23,988 bases of DNA from JBDUDK01 sp040002995 (GTDB taxonomy: Bacteria > Actinomycetota > Acidimicrobiia > Acidimicrobiales > Ilumatobacteraceae), in NCBI GenBank assembly GCA_040002995.1, contig JBDUDK010000129.1:1-23988 (forward strand). The letters are read 5' to 3'. Of this stretch, positions 1-7,024 are shown one piece after another; position 1 is the first letter of the stretch, and each line of letters starts with the position of its first letter. The position numbers and the translations under genes are program-made. The notes below the pieces were generated by a model. The model searched no databases and was not told the origin of the DNA. It worked only from the letters and a program-made list of their open reading frames with translations.

Positions 1-241
1 CGCCGTCGATCGTGATCTCGGTGCCGCCGTACTTCGAGTAGACGACGGTGTCGCCGACCTTTACGTCGAGGGGGATGAGCTCACCGGTCTGCTCCGACCG
101 GCGACCAGCGCCAACAGCGAGCACGGAGCCCTGCTGGGGCTTCTCTTTGGCGGTGTCGGGTATGACGAGTCCGGACGCAGTGCGCTCCTCGGCCTCGTTG
201 GCCTTGACGACGATACGGTCATCGAGGGGCTTGAGCTTCAT
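1..241 (-). CDS. groES: co-chaperonin GroES (Cpn10), 3' end cut by window
   Basis: GroES forms the heptameric lid of the GroEL folding chamber in the cytoplasm. The visible 80 codons begin MKLKPLDDRIVVK and contain the family hallmarks: an ERTASGLVIPDTAKEKPQQG mobile-loop region (about residues 20-39), GELIPLDVKVGD, and VVYSKYGGTEI near the visible end. Roughly 15 to 20 C-terminal residues lie outside the window. The ATG at 241-239 has a GGAGG ribosome site (249-253) seven bases upstream. The gene is separated from tsaD by about 100 bases that hold a perfect CIRCE operator, so it is heat-shock regulated by HrcA and starts its own transcript. groEL usually follows but cannot be seen here. Confidence 0.97.
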   Translation of the reverse strand, partial: MKLKPLDDRIVVKANEAEERTASGLVIPDTAKEKPQQGSVLAVGAGRRSEQTGELIPLDVKVGDTVVYSKYGGTEITIDG

Positions 242-260
242 GTGCGAGCCTCCATTGGCG

Positions 261-287
261 TTAGCACTCACGATAGGTGAGTGCTAA
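261..287 (-). promoter_or_regulatory. CIRCE operator (HrcA binding site), perfect consensus
   Basis: The sequence is TTAGCACTC, nine bases, GAGTGCTAA, an exact match to the CIRCE inverted repeat bound by the HrcA heat-shock repressor. It lies 19 bases upstream of the groES start codon, where CIRCE normally sits. HrcA is stabilised by GroEL in known systems, so this site would repress groES until GroEL is titrated by unfolded protein. The -10 and -35 boxes are not clear; a weak TTGCTA/TAGCTT pair just upstream is possible but unconvincing. Confidence 0.97.
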
Positions 288-288
288 A

Positions 289-314
289 GCTAACGGCTCC
301 CCTCGCCCGTTAGC
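289..314 (-). terminator. inverted repeat between tsaD and groES, possible terminator
   Basis: GCTAACGG (289-296) and CCGTTAGC (307-314) form a perfect 8-bp stem with a 10-base loop, about 30 bases past the tsaD stop in the direction of transcription. It is followed by TTTAG rather than a real T-tract. It may end the tsaD transcript or sit in the groES leader. Its upstream arm overlaps the degenerate CIRCE-like element, so the two structures compete for the same bases. Confidence 0.4.
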
Positions 315-336
315 AAACGCAGGGCCCGACTGCTAA
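310..336 (-). promoter_or_regulatory. second, degenerate CIRCE-like operator
   Basis: On the plus strand the arms read TTAGCAAAC and GACTGCTAA with a nine-base spacer. This is the same 9-9-9 layout as CIRCE, and 15 of 18 arm positions match the consensus. The outer core TTAGCA-N15-TGCTAA is intact. The site lies between the tsaD stop codon (343-345) and the perfect CIRCE, with centres about 49 bases apart. It could be a second HrcA site of lower affinity or a decayed copy. HrcA binding is inference. Confidence 0.6.
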
Positions 337-342
337 CAGCTG

Positions 343-1362
343 TCACAGGAGGGGGAGGCGGAGGTTTGGATCGGCCCCCATATCGAGCGCGCTGGGGCCG
401 TCGCGGCGGAGGCGGTGCCACCCCGCGGCGGCGATCATGGCGGCGTTGTCGGTGCACATGGCCCGGCTGGGGAGAAAGGCCCGGAGCCCGTCGACAACGC
501 ACGCATCGAGGAACTGCTCGCGAAGTGCCGAATTGGCGGCCACCCCCCCACCGAGGGCGAGGGCCTTGGCCCCGATCTGGCGGGCGGCCTTGCGGGCCTT
601 CGCCAGCAGCACCTCTACGACGGCCTCCTGAAACGACGCGGCCACGTCGGCGGTGGTGACATCCGGGTTGGCCCGCACGTGGTTGACCACCGCGGTCTTC
701 AGGCCGCTGAACGAGAAGTCGAGCCCGTCGTTGAGCAGGGCGCGGGGGAAGGCGATCGCGGTTGGATCGCCCTCCATGGCCACCCGGTCGATCGCCGGTC
801 CGCCCGGGTATTCCAACCCGAGGTAGCGGGCCACTTTGTCGAACGCCTCGCCGGCGGCATCGTCGATGGTCTGGCCGAGCAGCCGGTAGCGACCGTGGTC
901 CTCCATCGACACGAGCATGGTGTGGCCACCGGAGACGAGCAGGACCACGAGTGGAAGCTCGAGGTCGGGCTCCTCGAGAAACGCCGCGTAAAGATGAGCT
1001 TCGAGGTGGTTCACACCAACAAAGGGCACGTCCCAAACGAGAGCGAGCGCCTTGGCGGTGGCCACGCCGATGAGCAGGGAGCCGATCAGCCCGGGGCCGA
1101 CGGTGGCCGCGACGGCGTCGATGCGGCGGTCCTCGATGCCGGCCTCGACGATGGCGCGGGCGACAACGGGCGTGACGAGTTCGACATGGGCTCGGCTCGC
1201 GATCTCCGGTACGACACCACCAAACTGCGCGTGGAGGTCAATCTGACTCGACACCACTGACGAGAGGATGTCGTTCGGGCCGAGCAGTACCGCCGCCGCG
1301 GTCTCGTCACACGACGTCTCGATGCCCAAGATGACCGAGTCGGGTCCCGCCGGCTGGCTCAT
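343..1362 (-). CDS. tsaD: tRNA N6-threonylcarbamoyladenosine transferase TsaD
   Basis: TsaD transfers the threonylcarbamoyl group from threonylcarbamoyl-AMP to A37 of ANN-decoding tRNAs, working with TsaB and TsaE. The 339-residue product is full length. It starts ILGIETSCDETAAAV (residues 11-25) and carries the metal-binding NHLEAH motif (H119, H123) and D305 in CTDNAAM. It also has the ASKHA-fold nucleotide motifs VSGGHTML (143-150), FDKVARYLGLEYPGGPAID (174-192), FSGLKTAV (218-225) and LALGGGVAANS (268-278). The ATG at 1362-1360 overlaps the rimI stop as ATGA. An upstream extension of the reading frame runs through rimI and lacks family similarity, so it was not used. Confidence 0.97.
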   Translation of the reverse strand: MSQPAGPDSVILGIETSCDETAAAVLLGPNDILSSVVSSQIDLHAQFGGVVPEIASRAHVELVTPVVARAIVEAGIEDRRIDAVAATVGPGLIGSLLIGVATAKALALVWDVPFVGVNHLEAHLYAAFLEEPDLELPLVVLLVSGGHTMLVSMEDHGRYRLLGQTIDDAAGEAFDKVARYLGLEYPGGPAIDRVAMEGDPTAIAFPRALLNDGLDFSFSGLKTAVVNHVRANPDVTTADVAASFQEAVVEVLLAKARKAARQIGAKALALGGGVAANSALREQFLDACVVDGLRAFLPSRAMCTDNAAMIAAAGWHRLRRDGPSALDMGADPNLRLPLL

Positions 1363-1931
1363 TTGGGTACTCGTTCGAGCACAGCCGGATCGACCACCGT
1401 GGTGCCCGGAAGGGCCGCCTCGATCGACGCAAGTCGTTCTGCGTACTCGGGCTTGTCGATGTCGTGCAACCACATGACGATGGCGTCCTCGGTCTGCTCG
1501 TAGTAGCGCTTGCGCACTCCGACTGGTGCGAGGCCGAACGAGCGGTACAGGTTCTGCGCGGGCCAGTTGCTCTCGCGCACTTCGAGCGTGACACCGGTGG
1601 CGCCGCGAGCGGTGCCCGCCCGCAGAAGCGCGGCGAGAAGACGAGTGGCGATCTTGTGCCGGTGCCATCGAGGGTCGACGGCCAAGTTGGTGACGTGGAC
1701 TTCGTCGACTCCGACAAGCTCGCCGCCGTAGCCGACCACCTCAGCACCCACACGGGCCACGACGTAGCACCGCGTGTCGCGCTGGCGCAGCTCAGACAAA
1801 AAGATGCCGAGGGTCCACGGACGCGGGTACGCCTGAGCCTCGATGCGCAGCACCGGTCGGAGGTGGCGGCGGCGCATGGGCTCGATCCGCACGACCAAGT
1901 CATCGGGATGGGGTGCTCGCGACGCGCTCAC
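1359..1931 (-). CDS. rimI: ribosomal-protein-alanine N-acetyltransferase RimI (GNAT)
   Basis: RimI-type GNAT enzymes acetylate the N-terminal alanine of ribosomal protein S18 with acetyl-CoA. The 190-residue product shows the GNAT fold: strand motif VHVTNLAVDPRW (78-89), an acetyl-CoA loop at 89-98, LEVRESNWPAQNLYRSFGL (116-134) and the RimI-typical RKRYYEQTEDAIVMW (140-154). The usual Q/R-x-x-G-x-G/A loop reads WHRHKIAT, so the first glycine is a lysine. A C-terminal tail of about 30 residues goes beyond the core domain. The chosen GTG start (1931-1929) overlaps the tsaB stop as GTGA and gives eight residues before the DDLVVRIEPM strand; an internal ATG at M19 is an alternative. The place in a tsaE-tsaB-rimI-tsaD run is standard for bacteria. 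Confidence 0.93.
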   Translation of the reverse strand: MSASRAPHPDDLVVRIEPMRRRHLRPVLRIEAQAYPRPWTLGIFLSELRQRDTRCYVVARVGAEVVGYGGELVGVDEVHVTNLAVDPRWHRHKIATRLLAALLRAGTARGATGVTLEVRESNWPAQNLYRSFGLAPVGVRKRYYEQTEDAIVMWLHDIDKPEYAERLASIEAALPGTTVVDPAVLERVPK

Positions 1932-2632
1932 CGCCCGGCCCCCTGACGGGTCTGCCAGTTGATGGTGGCATCGGGCTTGCGCAGATACAGCGGCTCGAGA
2001 TCCCAATGGTTGACCCACTCCTCGCGTAGGGCGCGGGCGTGGGCGAGTTGCACGAGAGGAGCCGCCGACGGGTGCGAGAGCCACTGCTCCGCGAACTCCA
2101 CCCGACGTAACTCGGCGAACGCCTCTTTGTAGCGCAGGGCGCCGTCGCCGATGAGAAGGACATCGTCGCCCGTGAGCGCGAGTTCGGCGGCGAGATCATC
2201 GGGACGGCCGACGCTGAACGGCGAGACGCGTTGCACACCGGCTGGCACCTGGCGGTAAAGCGCTGAGAACACCTCACCGCGCCGGGCGTCGATCACGGCC
2301 GCGATCAGCCGGCTGGTGTAGCGGGCGGGAAATGCGAGCAGGTCGAGGCTCGGTATGCCGATCATCGGCACCCGCAGCGCGTGGGCGACCGCCTTGGCGG
2401 TGGCCAGCCCCACCCGCAAGCCCGTGAAAAGACCGGGACCGATATCGACAGCGACGACGCTGATCTCTTCGAGCTCGATCTGAGCCTGGCGGCGAACAAA
2501 GTCGATAGCCGGCACGAGCGTCTCCGCGTGGCGCCGGCCCTTGATCGATTCGAACAAGGCGATCACGCCTTCGTGACCGCCAATCGCGCAGCCGACCTGC
2601 AGCGTCGCCGATTCGATACCGAGGATCAGCAT
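1928..2632 (-). CDS. tsaB: tRNA threonylcarbamoyladenosine biosynthesis protein TsaB
   Basis: TsaB is the non-catalytic partner of TsaD in t6A37 synthesis and shares its ASKHA fold. The 234-residue product starts MLILGIESATLQVGCAIGG, has the family RRHAE motif (33-37) and the signature DIGPGLFTGLRVGLATAK (63-80). The second half is more variable, as is normal, and ends in LEPLYLRKPDA, a usual TsaB ending. The ATG at 2632-2630 overlaps the end of tsaE by seven bases; a GTG two codons earlier is a possible alternative. Order tsaE-tsaB-rimI-tsaD suggests one coupled transcript. Confidence 0.96.
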   Translation of the reverse strand: MLILGIESATLQVGCAIGGHEGVIALFESIKGRRHAETLVPAIDFVRRQAQIELEEISVVAVDIGPGLFTGLRVGLATAKAVAHALRVPMIGIPSLDLLAFPARYTSRLIAAVIDARRGEVFSALYRQVPAGVQRVSPFSVGRPDDLAAELALTGDDVLLIGDGALRYKEAFAELRRVEFAEQWLSHPSAAPLVQLAHARALREEWVNHWDLEPLYLRKPDATINWQTRQGAGR

Positions 2633-3108
2633 CGCCACGCCGCCAGGGCGTCCTCGACCGAACGAAACCGCGTCGACCAACCATGACCAACCGGGCGCAG
2701 AACGAGGGATCGTTCGTCCTCGCTCACCGCGAACGACATGAACACCTCGACGTAGTCGACCGGCAGCGCCGCGGTGATGACATCGCCCCACTCGATCACC
2801 ACCGCACCGTCGCCGTCGAGGAGCTCGCTGAGCCCGAGATCGTGCACCTCGACGAGTCGCTCGAGTCGATAGACATCAACATGATGGACGGGAAGACGTC
2901 CTTCGTAGGTGCGCACAAGCGTGAACGTGGGACTGGTGACCGGATCGTCGACACCGAGCCCGAGCGCGAGGCCCTGTGCGAACGCGGTCTTCCCCGCGCC
3001 CATCTCGCCGGCCAGCACGATCAGATCACGCGGCCGCACCAGCGGAGCGAGGGCCGCCGCGATGGCGCGTGTGTCGTCGGGCGACGAGCTATGGAGGGTG
3101 AGGGTCAC
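2626..3108 (-). CDS. tsaE: tRNA threonylcarbamoyladenosine biosynthesis ATPase TsaE
   Basis: TsaE is the P-loop ATPase that binds the TsaB-TsaD dimer and is needed for repeated rounds of t6A synthesis. The 160-residue product carries Walker A GEMGAGKT (34-41), the family motif TSPTFTLVRTY (58-68), HVDVYRL (76-82) and the Walker B-like VVIEWGD (103-109). The GTG start (3108-3106) overlaps the stop of the upstream glycosylase as GTGA. A longer reading frame into that gene has no family similarity. The core domain ends near residue 135 and the rest is a short variable tail. Confidence 0.96.
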   Translation of the reverse strand: MTLTLHSSSPDDTRAIAAALAPLVRPRDLIVLAGEMGAGKTAFAQGLALGLGVDDPVTSPTFTLVRTYEGRLPVHHVDVYRLERLVEVHDLGLSELLDGDGAVVIEWGDVITAALPVDYVEVFMSFAVSEDERSLVLRPVGHGWSTRFRSVEDALAAWRC

Positions 3109-3668
3109 GCGAACGCCTCCGCCAACGCGCGTTTCGCTCGCACGAAGTCGGCGCGCATCTGGGCCAACGGCTCGCCGCCGCCGCGCAGGGCCGCCGCGGG
3201 ATGCAGCGTCGGCACGAGCACGCCACCCCGGAAGGGATACGAGCGACCGCGCAACTTCATGATGCCGTCGCTCGTTCCCAGCAGCACCTGGGCGGCAAAG
3301 CGGCCCAACGTGACGACGACCTTCGCGCCGATCAGATCGACCTGAGCTTCGAGGTAGGGCCGGCACGCCGCGATCTCTTCCGGCCTGGGGTCTCGATTCT
3401 CCGGGGGGCGGCATTTGACGACGTTCGCGATGTAACAACGATCGCGCGTGAGCCCCATCTCTTCCGCGATGAGGCGATCGAGCAGCTTCCCGCTCTTACC
3501 CACAAACGGCAGACCCTGACGATCTTCCTCGGCACCCGGGCCTTCGCCCACGAACATGAGGTCGGCGTTCGGGTCGCCGGTGCCCCACACGACCTGCGTG
3601 CGTCCGGCCGCGAGCGGGCATTTCGTGCAGGAGGCCGCCTCGGCAGCGATCTCGGCGAGGGTGACCAC
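3105..3668 (-). CDS. family 4 [4Fe-4S] uracil-DNA glycosylase
   Basis: Family 4 UDGs remove uracil from DNA and start base excision repair. The 187-residue protein has the four iron-sulfur cysteines in family spacing: C14-x-x-C17 near the N-terminus, then C86 and C102. The active-site motif GEGPGAEEDRQGLPFVGKSG covers 41-60, and the second motif is LHPAAALR (155-162), where the family usually has HPS. NVVKCRPPENRDP (82-94) is also typical. The only usable start is GTG at 3668-3666, because an in-frame TAG lies three codons upstream. The preceding peptidase stop is 27 bases away and the ribosome site is weak. The gene sits between alr/peptidase and tsaE, an insertion into a usual actinobacterial run. 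Confidence 0.94.
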   Translation of the reverse strand: MVTLAEIAAEAASCTKCPLAAGRTQVVWGTGDPNADLMFVGEGPGAEEDRQGLPFVGKSGKLLDRLIAEEMGLTRDRCYIANVVKCRPPENRDPRPEEIAACRPYLEAQVDLIGAKVVVTLGRFAAQVLLGTSDGIMKLRGRSYPFRGGVLVPTLHPAAALRGGGEPLAQMRADFVRAKRALAEAFA

Positions 3669-3695
3669 GTCGCGATGCTACGAGGCTGCACTGTG

Positions 3696-4553
3696 TTACG
3701 AATGCGGCGAACGAATACGCCCGACCGCTCGTTCTACCGCTCGCGTCGCGAGGAACCGGACGTGATCGATGCTGGCTTCGATGACCCCCGTGGCCGCGGC
3801 CACGATCGCGTCGCCGTCGGCGCGTCCGTGCGAGGGAACGAGCGAGCGCGCCAACCCATCATGACCTCCCTGGGCCACGAGAAGGCAGCCCACTTTGTCG
3901 AGCCGAGCGTTCGTGACGATGAGACCAATCGTCGTGTTTTGAAAGGCCTGCTCGGCCACCACGGGCGCCAGGTCTGGCCACGGTGGCTCGGCGCCGTCGT
4001 CGAGGTCGCCCCATGCGTTCACCACCACGAGTGCGCTCACGATCACGTCGCCGTCGCGCGTCGTGGCTGCCGCGAGGCCGCCGGGCTTGGCGAACTCGCG
4101 CCCGCGCCACTTCCCAATGGTTGCGCCGGCGCCAGCGCCGACCGCTCCGACTTCGTGCCCTCCCGCTTTCGCGCCTGACGCGGCGAGATAGCCGTGCTCG
4201 GCGGTGGGTCGTGCGCGCGGGTCACCGACGAGCAGGTCGAAGATGCTCATACCCACGACGATCGGCACAGGACCCGCGCCGGTGGGAAAGCCGCGTCCCT
4301 GCTCCTCACACCAGCGCATCACGCCGTCGGCCGCCGCCAAACCGAAGGCCGACCCACCCGACAACACGACCGCGTCGAGCCGGTTGACGAGGCGCTCGGG
4401 CGCGAGCAGATCGAACTCGCGCGTGGCAGGGGCGCCGCCCCGCACCTCGCCCGAAGCTACCGTGCCCTCGGGCAACAAAACCACGGTGCAGCCCGTGCGC
4501 GCGCCGAGATCGGTCCAGTGCCCAATCACCACGCCCGATATGTCAGTGATCAT
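3696..4553 (-). CDS. P1/S58-family self-cleaving peptidase (DmpA-like)
   Basis: This family includes DmpA (L-aminopeptidase/D-Ala-esterase) and beta-peptidyl aminopeptidases, made as a precursor that cuts itself to expose an N-terminal nucleophile. The 285-residue product has ISGVVIGHWTD (5-15), RGGAPATREFDLL (38-50), LSGGSAFGLAAADGVMRW (64-81) and GAGAGATIGKWRGR (139-152). The cleavage region is QNTTIGLIVTNARLDK (205-220). The predicted cut is N206/T207, giving a threonine nucleophile as in several actinobacterial members, whereas DmpA itself uses serine. No signal peptide is visible, so it is probably cytoplasmic. The ATG at 4553-4551 overlaps the alr stop as ATGA, which suggests coupled translation with alanine racemase. 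The natural substrate is unknown. Confidence 0.9.
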   Translation of the reverse strand: MITDISGVVIGHWTDLGARTGCTVVLLPEGTVASGEVRGGAPATREFDLLAPERLVNRLDAVVLSGGSAFGLAAADGVMRWCEEQGRGFPTGAGPVPIVVGMSIFDLLVGDPRARPTAEHGYLAASGAKAGGHEVGAVGAGAGATIGKWRGREFAKPGGLAAATTRDGDVIVSALVVVNAWGDLDDGAEPPWPDLAPVVAEQAFQNTTIGLIVTNARLDKVGCLLVAQGGHDGLARSLVPSHGRADGDAIVAAATGVIEASIDHVRFLATRAVERAVGRIRSPHS

Positions 4554-5653
4554 CGAAGGTATACGCGCGGTACGCGCGCCGAGATCGCACATGTGATCTC
4601 GTACGCGATGGTGCCGAGTCGCTCAGCCCATTCCATGGCGGATATTTCATCCTCGCCTTGCTTACCGATGAGCACGACCTCATCGTCGACCGCCACAGTC
4701 TGATCGTCGCCGCAGTCGACGAGCAGCTGATCCATCGTCACGACGCCGGCGAGCGCCCGCCTGCGGCCGCCGATGAGCACCTCTCCCCCGACGTCGAACC
4801 AGCGCCGGGCGACACCGTCGCCGTAACCGATGGGAACGGTGGCCACGACCGTGCCCGCCGGTAACAGGCGCCGCCGCCCGTAGGACACACGACTTGCTTC
4901 CTCAAGCCGCTGGAGCATCGACACGCGTGCCTTGAGCGAGAGCGCGGGGCGCAGGTCGACAGAAGCGCGGCGGGCAATCGCCGCCGAGGGCGCGATGCCG
5001 TACACCGCGATGCCGCACCGAACGAGCGAACGGTGCGCGTTGGGTACTGTCAACGCGGCGGCCGAGTTGGCGAGATGCACGAGCGGCACGACCACATCGC
5101 GCGCGGCGGCGTCGAAGACAGAGATCTGCTCGGCCGTGAACGGATCGTCGGGGGCGTCGGCCATCGCGAAATGGGTCCATAGCCCTTCAAGCTGCAAGCC
5201 CGGCAACGTATCGATCTCCGTCAGCAACGCCGCGAGATCGTGAGGGGCAACGCCGACCCTATGCATCCCAGTATCGACCTTCACGTGCAGCCGACCGCCG
5301 CCGGCCTCGGCGATCGCACGCGCGGTCATGGGGCGATACACCGTGAGGCGAACGCCGAGAGCGACAGTTTCCGCGACGCTTTCGAGCGGCGGTTCGGAGA
5401 GCAGAAGTATCGGCGCATCGATTCCTTCGGCGCGCAGTTCGGCGGCCTCGCCGACCAAGGCCACGCACAACCCCTCCGCCCCGGCCTCGAGAGCTGCGCG
5501 CGCCACCTCGACGCTGCCGTGGCCGTAGCCATTGGCCTTCACGACCGCCCATACGGCCGCGGGTGTACTTACGCGGCGAAGCTCACTCACGTTGTGCGCG
5601 ATCGCGGCCAGGTCGACCTCTGCCCACGCGGGCCGGCGGGGGTCAGCGGGCAA
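4550..5653 (-). CDS. alr: alanine racemase
   Basis: Alr is a pyridoxal-phosphate enzyme that interconverts L- and D-alanine; D-alanine is needed for peptidoglycan. With the chosen start it has 367 residues, normal for the family. The PLP lysine is K39 in VVKANGYGHG, the second catalytic base is Y258 in RVSYGRR, and other family motifs are KVDTGMHRVG (125-134), RCGIAVYGI (212-220) and PIGYGDGVARR (274-284). There is no ATG or GTG in a sensible place, so the start is probably TTG at 5653-5651, 11 bases inside the end of nnr, with a GAGG about 12 bases upstream. It leads directly into WAEVDLAAIAHNV. The enzyme call is firm; the start is less so. Confidence 0.95.
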   Translation of the reverse strand: MPADPRRPAWAEVDLAAIAHNVSELRRVSTPAAVWAVVKANGYGHGSVEVARAALEAGAEGLCVALVGEAAELRAEGIDAPILLLSEPPLESVAETVALGVRLTVYRPMTARAIAEAGGGRLHVKVDTGMHRVGVAPHDLAALLTEIDTLPGLQLEGLWTHFAMADAPDDPFTAEQISVFDAAARDVVVPLVHLANSAAALTVPNAHRSLVRCGIAVYGIAPSAAIARRASVDLRPALSLKARVSMLQRLEEASRVSYGRRRLLPAGTVVATVPIGYGDGVARRWFDVGGEVLIGGRRRALAGVVTMDQLLVDCGDDQTVAVDDEVVLIGKQGEDEISAMEWAERLGTIAYEITCAISARVPRVYLR

Positions 5654-7007
5654 TGTCGGCGAACGCCTCGGGGAGCAGGTCGGGCAGATCGCCGGCGACG
5701 AGACCGCGGTCGTAGCCATGAAGGGCGGCGCGCGCGTGCAGCCAGGCACCCGCCCCCGCGGCCTCGAGCGGCGCCACCCTCTGAGCGAGCAGCGCGCCGA
5801 TCACACCCGCCAGAACGTCGCCCGTGCCCGCCGTCGCCAAACGCGAGTCGCCCTCCGCGATCACAAGGACACGGCCATCGGGCGCGGCCACCACCGTCGT
5901 GGGCCCCTTGAGCAGGACGATGGCGCGCAGGTCGGCCGAAAGCTTGCGGGCCGAGGCCAGGCGATCGGCGCCCACCCGTGCGCCCCGTAGGAAAGCGAAC
6001 TCGCCGTCGTGGGGGGTGAGCACCGTCGGAGGCTCCCGACCCTCGAGTATTTTGGCCGGCCCCTCGCTCGACCACGCCAGCGCCACGAGTCCGTCGCCGT
6101 CGACCACCACGGGCACCTGCGCCGCGGCAACGAGCGCCCGCACGCTTTCGGCGGTGGTGTCTCCGCGGCCGAGCCCCGGTCCGACTACGAGGGCGTGGAA
6201 GCGATCGAGATCGGCGAGCACGTCGAGGTGCCAGGGCGCGGGCGGGAGCGGGCGTCCGACGACCTCGACGGGAGTCATCGGGTCATGACCAACGGCGGGA
6301 GTGCCGAGCCGAACCATCCCTGCGCCGGCGCGCTGCGCGCCCCTCGCCGCGAGGTGCGCGGCGCCGGTCATGCCTGTCGAACCGGCGACCACCCAAACGG
6401 CCGCTCGCCATTTGTGCGCGTCGGCTCGCCGCGCCGGTACCCATGCGGCGACATCGGTGTCCTCGACGAGATGCGAGCGCGCCCGGAAAACGTCGAGGCC
6501 GATGTCGGCCACCTCGACGCGTCCGACGAACTCGCGACCAGGGTCGAGGACGAGGCCAGGTTTGAGCGCGGCGAACGTGATGGTGGCGGTGGCGCGCATC
6601 ACGGGTCCGCCGACAGCGCCCGTGAGCCCGTCGATGCCCGAAGGGATGTCGACGGCGATCACCGGAGTGTCGCCGGCGTCCGGCGCCGGCCACGAGCCTC
6701 GAAATCCGGTCCCGTACGCGGCGTCGATCACGAGGTCGGCGAGGGGAAGTCGCTCCGGGAGCGCCGTCGCATCGAGCACAGCGACGCGCACGCCTTTGCG
6801 TTCGAGTTGGCGCGCGGCAGCCCGACCGTCGTTTCCGTTATTGCCCTTACCTACGATGACCGTGACCCGCCGACCGTATGTGCCGCCGAGGAAGGCGAGC
6901 GCGGCGCGGGCCACGGCCACGCCTGCGCGCTGGATCAACACTTCAGTGCTCACGTCGGCGCGGGCATCGACCGCGGCCATCTCCGCCGGCGTGACGATCG
7001 GGATCAC
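5643..7007 (-). CDS. nnr: bifunctional NAD(P)HX epimerase/dehydratase
   Basis: Nnr repairs hydrated NADH and NADPH: the N-terminal YjeF-type domain epimerises NAD(P)HX and the C-terminal ribokinase-like domain dehydrates it using ADP. The 454-residue product shows the epimerase motifs GKGNNGNDGRAAARQL (53-68), DAAYGTGFRG (95-104) and VDIPSGIDG (119-127). The dehydratase motifs are VVAGSTGMTGAAHLAARGA (206-224), VVGPGLGRGDT (274-284), LTPHDGEFAFL (330-340), VLLKGPTTVV (364-373) and ATAGTGDVLAGVIGALL (391-407), with D397 as the likely catalytic base. The GTG start (7007-7005) is 17 bases past the acpS stop and gives IPIVTPAEM, the usual beginning. An in-frame ATG nine codons later is possible. 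Confidence 0.94.
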   Translation of the reverse strand: MIPIVTPAEMAAVDARADVSTEVLIQRAGVAVARAALAFLGGTYGRRVTVIVGKGNNGNDGRAAARQLERKGVRVAVLDATALPERLPLADLVIDAAYGTGFRGSWPAPDAGDTPVIAVDIPSGIDGLTGAVGGPVMRATATITFAALKPGLVLDPGREFVGRVEVADIGLDVFRARSHLVEDTDVAAWVPARRADAHKWRAAVWVVAGSTGMTGAAHLAARGAQRAGAGMVRLGTPAVGHDPMTPVEVVGRPLPPAPWHLDVLADLDRFHALVVGPGLGRGDTTAESVRALVAAAQVPVVVDGDGLVALAWSSEGPAKILEGREPPTVLTPHDGEFAFLRGARVGADRLASARKLSADLRAIVLLKGPTTVVAAPDGRVLVIAEGDSRLATAGTGDVLAGVIGALLAQRVAPLEAAGAGAWLHARAALHGYDRGLVAGDLPDLLPEAFADIAR

Positions 7008-7024
7008 GCGCTCACCGTACGCGA

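Noticed and set aside
3931..3945. Local AT-rich stretch in the S58 gene as a possible transferred segment
   Set aside because: It is only a few codons long and lies in the conserved NTTIGLIV active-site region.
3201..4178. Open reading frame of about 325 codons on the plus strand opposite the UDG and S58 peptidase
   Set aside because: It crosses two real minus-strand genes and has no ribosome site or family motif.
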